Source: Zobellella endophytica (GTDB taxonomy: Bacteria > Pseudomonadota > Gammaproteobacteria > Enterobacterales > Aeromonadaceae). Taken from it: a DNA stretch of 64,000 bases. The notes below the pieces were generated by a model. That model was not told where the DNA came from. It was given only the letters and a program-made list of their open reading frames with translations, and made no database searches. Both the position numbers and the translations under genes were made by a program. The DNA is taken from contig NZ_PXYG01000008.1 in assembly GCF_003012775.1 (NCBI RefSeq), forward strand, positions 149,781 through 213,780, written 5' to 3'. Positions 58,161 to 64,000 of the stretch are shown here, piece after piece; within the stretch, counting starts at the first letter, position 1, and the number at the start of each line of letters is the position of its first letter.

Positions 58161-59199
58161 CCTGTTCTCCGACCTGACCCTGAAGAAACTGCGCCGCTTT
58201 CGCAGCATCCGCCGCGGCTACTACGCCTTCTGCCTGTTCATGCTGATGGTGCTGCTGGCGCTCTGTGCCGAGCTGTGGGCCAGCAACCGGGCGCTGCTGG
58301 TCAAGTATGAAGGCCGGCTCTACTTTCCCACCTACGGGGCGGTGATCACCGGTGACACCTTCGGCCTGGGTTACCAGTACGAGACCAATTACCGCGAGCT
58401 CAAGCAGCACCTGGCCGGCCAGTCCGGCAACTGGGTGCTGCTGCCGCCGGTGCCCTGGAGTCCCTATGAACAGGACTACAGCGCCGACGGCTTTCCGCCC
58501 AACGCCCCCAGCCTGGAAAGCCGGCACTTGCTCGGTACCGACAGCTCGGGCCGGGACATACTGGCCCGGCTGGTATACGGCTTTCGCACCGCCGTGGGCT
58601 TCGCCTTTATCGCCCTGACCGCTAGCTACGCCATCGGCGTCATGCTGGGCTGCCTGATGGGCTTTGTCGGCGGGCGCTTCGATCTGCTGTTTCAGCGCTT
58701 TATCGAAATCTGGTCCCAGGTGCCCTTCCTCTACGTGATCATGATCCTGGTGTCCCTGACCCAGCCCAACTTCATGCTGTTCGTGGGCATCAACGTGCTG
58801 TTCGGTTGGATGGGTATCACCTGGTATATGCGTACTCTCACCTACAAGGAGAAGACGCGTGACTATGTGCTGGCGGCCCGGGCCCAGGGGGCGGGCCTGT
58901 GGCGCATCATAGTGCACCACATACTGCCCAATACCCTGATGATGATAGTGACCCTGGCGCCCTTTACCGTGGTGGCCAATATTTCGTTATTGACGGCGCT
59001 CGACTACCTGGGCTTCGGCCTGGCGCCGCCCACCCCCAGCTGGGGCGAGCTGTTGCGCCAGGGGGTCAACAACCTGGATGCGCCCTGGATAGTGGCCTCG
59101 GTGGTGACGGCGGTGTCGCTGGTGCTGATCACCGTGTCCTTTATCGGCGAGGCGATCCGGGAAGCCTTCGACCCCAAACATTACTCTCGTTACGAATAG
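58153..59199 (+). CDS. yejE: Peptide ABC transporter permease YejE
   Basis: A 348-residue permease partner of YejB. It has an N-terminal helix, a periplasmic insertion with WVLLPPVPWSPYEQDY, and the LLGTDSSGRDILARLVYGFR motif common to Dpp/Opp-C type permeases, followed by the EAA loop. It overlaps yejB by 8 bp in another frame. Confidence 0.94.
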   Translation: MASLFSDLTLKKLRRFRSIRRGYYAFCLFMLMVLLALCAELWASNRALLVKYEGRLYFPTYGAVITGDTFGLGYQYETNYRELKQHLAGQSGNWVLLPPVPWSPYEQDYSADGFPPNAPSLESRHLLGTDSSGRDILARLVYGFRTAVGFAFIALTASYAIGVMLGCLMGFVGGRFDLLFQRFIEIWSQVPFLYVIMILVSLTQPNFMLFVGINVLFGWMGITWYMRTLTYKEKTRDYVLAARAQGAGLWRIIVHHILPNTLMMIVTLAPFTVVANISLLTALDYLGFGLAPPTPSWGELLRQGVNNLDAPWIVASVVTAVSLVLITVSFIGEAIREAFDPKHYSRYE

Positions 59200-59211
59200 G
59201 CAGGGAACGCG

Positions 59212-61014
59212 ATGAAAAAACTGATCTCGATACTGACCCTCTGGGGGCTGGCCTTCGGCCTGCTGGCGGCCGAGCTGCCCGCCGGACTCGAGTGGGAAAC
59301 CAATGACGAGGATCCCATCTTCGCCTCGCCCGAGGCCAGGCGGGGTGGTGAATTCAACATGATGATGCTGAGCTTCCCGCTCACCTTCCGCACCGTGGGG
59401 CCCGACTCCAACACCGCCTTCCGCTCCTTTGTGCTGGAAAACCAGCTCGGGCTTTACGCCCTGCACCCGGAAACCGAAAACCCCATTCCGGCCCTCGCTA
59501 CCCACTGGGCCTTCGGTGACGACGACAGGACCATGTATTTCCGGCTCAATCCCGCGGCCCGTTGGTCCGATGGCGAGCCGGTCACCGCCGACGACTTCCT
59601 GTTCGCGCTCGAATTCATGCGTTCCGAAGTGATCCGTGCCCCCTGGTATAACAACTACTACACCGAAGAGATCGTCGATGTCACCAAATACGATGACCAC
59701 ACTATCTCGGTGACCGCCGGCAGCCCCAAGAGCCGGCGCGAGCTGCTCAATACCGTCGGGCTGGTGCCGCAACCGGCACACTTCTATGAGCTGAGCGACG
59801 ACTGGGTGCGGCGCTACAACTGGGAAGTGGTGCCGGTCACCGGCGCCTATGTGATCAGCGACGTCAAGCGCGGCCGCGCCATCACCTTTAACCGGCTGGA
59901 TGACTGGTGGGGCAATGATCTTCGCTACTACCAACACCGTTTCAACGTGGACGAAATCCGCCTGACTGTGGTGCGGGACATGAACATCGCCTACCGCCAC
60001 TTTCTGCGCGGCGATGTGGACACCTTCGGCCTCATCCTGCCCGAGTGGTGGCATGACAAGACTGACACCCCCGAATACCGCAACGGCCTTATCAACCGTA
60101 TCTGGTTCTACAACAACATCCAGCAGGGGCCCCAAGGGCTGCACCTCAACACCGCCCATCCGCGGCTGAGCGATGTGCGGGTGCGCCAGGGGATCGCCCA
60201 TGCCATCAACATGCAGCGCATGCTGGACACCATACTGCGCGGCGATTACGACCGTATGCACGGCTTTGGTACCGGCTACGGGGATTTCACCGACACCGAC
60301 ATCCGGGCCCGGGAGTTCGACATCCAGCAGGCACGGGCGCTGTTTGCCGAGGCCGGCTACGACCGCCAGGGGCCCGGCGGCATCCTGATGAATGCCGTCG
60401 GCGACGTGCTGAGCCTGGCGGTGACCTATACCACCCAGGAGCACACCGCCAGGCTGGCGATACTGCGGGAGGAGGCGCGCAAGGCGGGGCTGGATCTGCA
60501 GCTCAATTTGGTGGATGGCGCCACCGGCTTCAAGGTCATGCTGGAGAAAAAACACGAGGCGGCCTGGCTGGGCTGGGGCGGCGGCGGCCTCTATCCCCAG
60601 TACTGGGAGTTTTTTCATTCGGTGAATGCGGACAAGCCGCAGACCAACAACCTGTTCAACATCAGTGACGAACAGCTGGATGCGTTGATCGAGGAATACC
60701 GGGTCACCATGGATCTGGACACCAAGGCGGCCATTTCCCGCCGGATCCAGCAACGGGTGCATGAGCTGGCCATCTTTATTCCCGGCTACCAGGTGCCCTA
60801 TACCCGAGAAGCCTACTGGCGCTACGTGAAGCTGCCCGAAGCCAAAGGTACCAAACAGTCGCCTTCCCTGTTCTGGCCGATGGAAGGCGCTCCGCACAGC
60901 ACCGGCGGCCTGTTCTGGATCGACCAGGAGCTGAAGGCCGAACTCAAGACCGGCGGCAAGCGCTTTGATCCGGTACTGGAAGTGGTGGAAACCTGGCGGC
61001 GGCAGGAACCCTGA
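59212..61014 (+). CDS. yejA: Peptide ABC transporter substrate-binding protein YejA
   Basis: A 600-residue SBP_bac_5 protein with signal peptide [20 protein letters not shown]. Family segments include [39 protein letters not shown] and a C-terminal region with [16 protein letters not shown]. It captures oligopeptides in the periplasm. Its stop overlaps the start of the first ATPase gene (TGATG). Confidence 0.95.
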   Translation: MKKLISILTLWGLAFGLLAAELPAGLEWETNDEDPIFASPEARRGGEFNMMMLSFPLTFRTVGPDSNTAFRSFVLENQLGLYALHPETENPIPALATHWAFGDDDRTMYFRLNPAARWSDGEPVTADDFLFALEFMRSEVIRAPWYNNYYTEEIVDVTKYDDHTISVTAGSPKSRRELLNTVGLVPQPAHFYELSDDWVRRYNWEVVPVTGAYVISDVKRGRAITFNRLDDWWGNDLRYYQHRFNVDEIRLTVVRDMNIAYRHFLRGDVDTFGLILPEWWHDKTDTPEYRNGLINRIWFYNNIQQGPQGLHLNTAHPRLSDVRVRQGIAHAINMQRMLDTILRGDYDRMHGFGTGYGDFTDTDIRAREFDIQQARALFAEAGYDRQGPGGILMNAVGDVLSLAVTYTTQEHTARLAILREEARKAGLDLQLNLVDGATGFKVMLEKKHEAAWLGWGGGGLYPQYWEFFHSVNADKPQTNNLFNISDEQLDALIEEYRVTMDLDTKAAISRRIQQRVHELAIFIPGYQVPYTREAYWRYVKLPEAKGTKQSPSLFWPMEGAPHSTGGLFWIDQELKAELKTGGKRFDPVLEVVETWRRQEP

Positions 61015-61994
61015 TGACGGCATTACTGACCGTAGACAACCTGGCTGTCACCTTCAGCACCGAAGCCGGCAGCTTCCGGGTGGTGGACGACGTCAGCTTC
61101 TCGGTGGCGGCGGGCCAGACCCTGGGGCTGGTGGGCGAGTCCGGCTGTGGCAAGAGTGTGACGGCGCTGAGCCTGCTGGGCCTGCTGCCCCGACCGACCG
61201 GACGGGTGAGCGGTGGCCGGGCGCTGTTCCAGGGCCTGGATCTGCTGGCGCTGTCGACCGAGCAGCGATACCGCATTCGCGGCAACAAGATCGCCATGAT
61301 CTTCCAGGAGCCGATGACGGCGCTGAACCCGGTGCACACCGTCGGCCGTCAACTGATGGAGGTGTACGAGCTGCACCGGCCGGAGCTGAACAAGCCGCAG
61401 CGCCGGCAGGCGGCGCTGGCCATGCTGCAGCAGGTTGGCATTCCCGAAGCCGAGGCCCGGCTTGGGTCTTATCCCCACCAGCTGTCCGGCGGCATGCGCC
61501 AGCGGGTGATGATCGCCATGGCCCTGGCCTGCGAGCCGGATCTGTTGATCTGCGACGAACCGACCACGGCGCTGGATGTCACCATCCAGGCGCAGATCCT
61601 CCACCTCATCAAGACACTGCAGCAGAAAACCGGCATGGCGGTGATCTTCATCACCCATGACCTGGGCGTCGTGGCCCAGGTGTGTGACCAGGTACTGGTG
61701 ATGTACGCCGGGCGCAGCGCCGAACAGGCCGGGGTGTTCGACATCTTCGAGTACCCCCTGCATCCCTACACCCAGGGGTTGTTGTCGGCCATTCCCCGCC
61801 TGGGGAAGGCCAGCAAGACGCCGCTGCCGACCATCAAGGGCCAGGTGCCCTCGCTCGAAGAGCAGCTCGCCGGTTGCCGCTTCGCTAACCGTTGCCCTCA
61901 TGCCTCCGACGTCTGTGAGCGGCAGCCCGCCGGCGAGCGGGCGGGGGAGGGGCATCAGGTGTGGTGTCATCACTGGCGGGAGTGGCGCCGATGA
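61014..61994 (+). CDS. Peptide ABC transporter ATP-binding protein, N-terminal half of YejF
   Basis: A 326-residue ATPase of the Dpp/Opp-D type. Walker A is GESGCGKSV, signature [15 protein letters not shown], Walker [13 protein letters not shown], and the C-terminal oligopeptide-ABC motif with Cys residues ([15 protein letters not shown]) is present. In E. coli YejF both ATPase domains are in one protein of 529 residues; here they are separate genes. It overlaps the next gene by 4 bp (ATGA). Confidence 0.94.
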   Translation: MTALLTVDNLAVTFSTEAGSFRVVDDVSFSVAAGQTLGLVGESGCGKSVTALSLLGLLPRPTGRVSGGRALFQGLDLLALSTEQRYRIRGNKIAMIFQEPMTALNPVHTVGRQLMEVYELHRPELNKPQRRQAALAMLQQVGIPEAEARLGSYPHQLSGGMRQRVMIAMALACEPDLLICDEPTTALDVTIQAQILHLIKTLQQKTGMAVIFITHDLGVVAQVCDQVLVMYAGRSAEQAGVFDIFEYPLHPYTQGLLSAIPRLGKASKTPLPTIKGQVPSLEEQLAGCRFANRCPHASDVCERQPAGERAGEGHQVWCHHWREWRR

Positions 61995-63019
61995 GCGTGC
62001 TGCTGAAAGTGGATGACCTGAAACAGCATTTCACCTTGGGTGGTGGCCTGCTGCGACGGGGCAAGACCCTCTATGCGGTAGATGGGGTCAGTATCGAGCT
62101 CGAGGCGGGCCAGACCCTGGGATTGGTGGGCGAGTCCGGCTGTGGCAAGTCGACCCTGGCACGGGCCATCCTGAAGCTGAGCGAACCGACGGCCGGCCAT
62201 GTCTGGTTCGATGGCCAGGATATCACTCATTATTCCCGGGCCCGGATGCAGCCCCTGCGCCGGCAGATGCAGATGGTGTTCCAGGATCCCCAGGAATCCC
62301 TCAATGCACGCCACACCATAGGCACCATACTGCAGGAACCCTTTATCATCCACGGACTGGGTTCGGCACGGGAGCGTCGGCAGTGGGCGGCGGAGTTGCT
62401 GGAGCGGGTGGGGTTGCCGGTGTCGGCGCTGGATCGTTACCCCCATGAGTTCTCCGGTGGCCAGCGACAACGCATCGGCATCGCCCGGGCCATGGCGCTG
62501 AAGCCCCGGCTGCTGGTCTGCGACGAAGCTGTCTCGGCCCTGGACGTGTCGGTGCAGTCGCAGATCCTCAACCTGTTGCTGTCGTTGCAACAGGAATATC
62601 GGCTGGCCATGCTGTTTATCGCCCACGATCTGTCGGTGGTGAAGCATATTTCGGACCGGATTGCGGTGATGTACCTCGGTCGTATCGTCGAACTGGCACC
62701 GGCGGAGGAACTGTACTGCCGGCCGCTGCATCCCTATACCCAGGCGCTGATCGCCGCCATTCCCGAGCCGGATCCCAGACAACGCAAGGCGCCGCTGATG
62801 CTGGCGGGGGACTTGCCTTCACCGGCTAATCCGCCCTCCGGCTGTCATTTTCGTACCCGTTGCCCCTATGTGGGAGAACGCTGCAGCCGGGAAGTGCCCG
62901 TACTTGAAGGAACGGAGCACCGGGTGGCCTGTCACTTCTACCGGGAGATTGCCGCCGGGCAACGCCAGCCTGACAAGTCGTTGGGCTGTGATACTATGCG
63001 CACAGTAACAACGTCTTAA
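61991..63019 (+). CDS. Peptide ABC transporter ATP-binding protein, C-terminal half of YejF
   Basis: A 342-residue ATPase of the Dpp/Opp-F type: Walker [10 protein letters not shown], signature [15 protein letters not shown], Walker [13 protein letters not shown], and the C-terminal [14 protein letters not shown] motif. The start at 61991 lies in the ATGA overlap with the previous gene; the frame extending to 61961 is a by-product. Last gene of the yej operon, 15 bp before gmhB. Confidence 0.94.
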   Translation: MSVLLKVDDLKQHFTLGGGLLRRGKTLYAVDGVSIELEAGQTLGLVGESGCGKSTLARAILKLSEPTAGHVWFDGQDITHYSRARMQPLRRQMQMVFQDPQESLNARHTIGTILQEPFIIHGLGSARERRQWAAELLERVGLPVSALDRYPHEFSGGQRQRIGIARAMALKPRLLVCDEAVSALDVSVQSQILNLLLSLQQEYRLAMLFIAHDLSVVKHISDRIAVMYLGRIVELAPAEELYCRPLHPYTQALIAAIPEPDPRQRKAPLMLAGDLPSPANPPSGCHFRTRCPYVGERCSREVPVLEGTEHRVACHFYREIAAGQRQPDKSLGCDTMRTVTTS

Positions 63020-63034
63020 AAGCAGGAACAACAC

Positions 63035-63583
63035 GTGGCTACAGCGGCAATTTTTCTCGACAGAGACGGCGTCATCAACAAAGACACCGGCTATGTTTCC
63101 CATTCCGATGATTTCATCTTTATCGACGGCGTGATCGACGCCATGAAGCAGTTCAAGCAGAAAGGCTTTCTGCTGGTGGTGGTGACCAACCAGTCGGGGA
63201 TCGCCCGTGGCTTGTTCAGCGAAGACGATTTTATGCGCCTGACCGAATGGATGGACTGGTCCCTGGCCGACCGGGGTGTGGATCTGGACGGCATCTACTT
63301 CTGCCCGCATCACCCCAGTGCCGGTAATGGCCCCGATACCAGGGAATGTGATTGCCGCAAACCGGCGCCGGGCATGCTGCTCGATGCGGCCAAGGAGCTC
63401 AACATCGACCTGGCTGCTTCCTATATGGTGGGCGATAAGGTATCGGACATGAAGGCTGCCGAGACGGCGGGCGTGGGTCACAAGATACTGGTGCGCACCG
63501 GCAAGGCGATCACCGAAGAAGGCGAGGCCATGGCCGACGCCGTATATCCGTCGCTGGTCGAATTCGCCCAGAATATCGCCTGA
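63035..63583 (+). CDS. gmhB: D-glycero-beta-D-manno-heptose-1,7-bisphosphate 7-phosphatase
   Basis: A 182-residue HAD phosphatase in ADP-heptose synthesis for the LPS inner core. The nucleophile motif is FLDRDGVIN (Asp9, Asp11), followed by [11 protein letters not shown], the Zn-binding CPHHPS...CDCRKP loop and the late [11 protein letters not shown] motif. It starts with GTG at 63035 after AGGAACA. In E. coli gmhB likewise precedes an rRNA operon. Confidence 0.96.
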   Translation: MATAAIFLDRDGVINKDTGYVSHSDDFIFIDGVIDAMKQFKQKGFLLVVVTNQSGIARGLFSEDDFMRLTEWMDWSLADRGVDLDGIYFCPHHPSAGNGPDTRECDCRKPAPGMLLDAAKELNIDLAASYMVGDKVSDMKAAETAGVGHKILVRTGKAITEEGEAMADAVYPSLVEFAQNIA

Positions 63584-63610
63584 ATGCTGAGATTTTTATC
63601 ATGCTGCTGA

Positions 63611-63634
63611 AAAAACAACCGATCGGTTGGTTTT
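63611..63634 (+). terminator. Terminator after gmhB
   Basis: A hairpin built on AACCGATCGGTT with flanking AAAAC and GTTTT arms, ending in TTTT, lies 28 bp after the gmhB stop and just upstream of the rrn promoter. Confidence 0.75.
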
Positions 63635-63647
63635 GTTGAGAAAGCCC

Positions 63648-63675
63648 TTGCGCAAAAAACGCGGCTGCCTATAAT
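63648..63675 (+). promoter_or_regulatory. rRNA operon promoter P1
   Basis: TTGCGC at 63648-63653 and a perfect TATAAT at 63670-63675 are 16 bp apart, followed by GCGC, the GC-rich discriminator expected at a stringently controlled rrn promoter. Start would be near 63682. Confidence 0.85.
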
Positions 63676-63739
63676 GCGCATCCACTGACACGGCGCAACC
63701 CGCCGCGGTCACAAGCGGTAAAAACTTCGGTTTTAACGC

Positions 63740-63767
63740 TTGACGAATCAAAAGGACGGCGTAGAAT
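63740..63767 (+). promoter_or_regulatory. rRNA operon promoter P2
   Basis: TTGACG at 63740-63745 and TAGAAT at 63762-63767 with a 16-bp spacer and a GCGC discriminator, about 90 bp after P1. This is the tandem P1-P2 arrangement of enteric-type rrn operons. Confidence 0.82.
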
Positions 63768-63795
63768 GCGCAGCCCTGACCCGATAAAGGTCAAC

Positions 63796-63807
63796 GCTCT
63801 TTAACAA
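63796..63807 (+). promoter_or_regulatory. rrn leader boxA antitermination element
   Basis: GCTCTTTAACAA matches the boxA consensus bound by NusB/S10 in rRNA leaders and lies about 115 bp before the 16S start. Confidence 0.85.
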
Positions 63808-63921
63808 CTTATCAAGCAAACTGTGTGGGCACTCGCAGTAGTTGGGAAACAAAAAAATATTGTTTTTCAATGTCTGTCGAAGTGCACAAACACTTCAGCA
63901 ATTCATTGAGTATCGAACTTT

Positions 63922-64000
63922 AAATTGAAGAGTTTGATCATGGCTCAGATTGAACGCTGGCGGCAGGCCTAACACATGCAAGTCGAGCGGCAGCGGGAGA
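63922..64000 (+). rRNA. 16S ribosomal RNA, 5' end (partial)
   Basis: The sequence from AAATTGAAGAGTTTGATCATGG onward (abbreviated) contains the universal 27F primer site and matches the mature 5' end of gammaproteobacterial 16S rRNA. Only the first 79 bases are in the window. The variable stretch after GTCGAGCGG is consistent with Aeromonadaceae but too short to name a genus. Confidence 0.98.

Overview
This 64 kb window is GC-rich chromosomal DNA from a gammaproteobacterium. It carries an ArcB hybrid kinase with the E. coli residue layout, RfaH, MetJ-type operators, gltBD, and at the right edge a gmhB gene followed by an rRNA operon whose 16S gene has just begun. The 16S 5' end, the c-di-GMP enzymes, the DctBD and TRAP genes and the general gene content fit a marine member of the Aeromonadaceae (Oceanimonas/Zobellella/Oceanisphaera-like). 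The genus is an inference. No phage, plasmid, intact insertion sequence, CRISPR array or tRNA gene was seen.

Left part (1-17.5 kb): two tandem paralogous secreted proteins of unknown function (the first cut by the window edge); an ACR3/bile-acid-symporter type permease; a PAS-GAF-GGDEF diguanylate cyclase; a cupin, a DCC thioredoxin-like protein, an AraC regulator and an EamA exporter; an AT-rich, probably acquired type II L-asparaginase; a Fur-controlled siderophore-binding protein; monomeric isocitrate dehydrogenase; a monooxygenase/pirin/isochorismatase cluster facing a LysR regulator across a palindromic operator; and a YqjD/YqjE-like pair. A dispersed repeat of about 67 bp occurs at 1.3 kb and, inverted, at 17.4 kb.

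Middle (17.5-43 kb): a glutamate/aspartate-type cation symporter lies downstream of a sigma-54 promoter and two TAACC-N2-GGTTA palindromes. Just upstream is a two-component system whose kinase has a periplasmic amino-acid-binding domain. Then come amtB with NtrC-type sites, and a four-gene bufferin/Gig-type operon (bufA, bufB, bufC, doxX) behind an ECF-type promoter. This operon makes a post-translationally modified, metal-binding peptide and is the most notable system here. Next are a three-domain lipoprotein, a TetR regulator, a TAXI-TRAP transporter with an embedded universal stress protein, a decayed branched-chain aminotransferase pseudogene, DctBD, a GGDEF/EAL protein and a PuuR-like regulator.

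Right part (42-64 kb): gltD and gltB, arcB overlapping dgt, a LysM plus invasin-like beta-domain protein convergent with rfaH, metNIQ behind a MetJ operator, the peptide ABC operon yejBEA with a split yejF, gmhB, and the rrn promoters, boxA and 16S start. In E. coli metNIQ, gmhB and an rrn operon are direct neighbours. Here the yej operon sits between metN and gmhB.

A theme of the window is nitrogen and carboxylate acquisition (AmtB, GltBD, asparaginase, GltP-type symporter, DctBD, TRAP, MetNIQ, Yej), with much of it under sigma-54-type or amino-acid-responsive control. Metal handling (bufferin, Fur-regulated SBP, ACR3-like permease) is a second theme.
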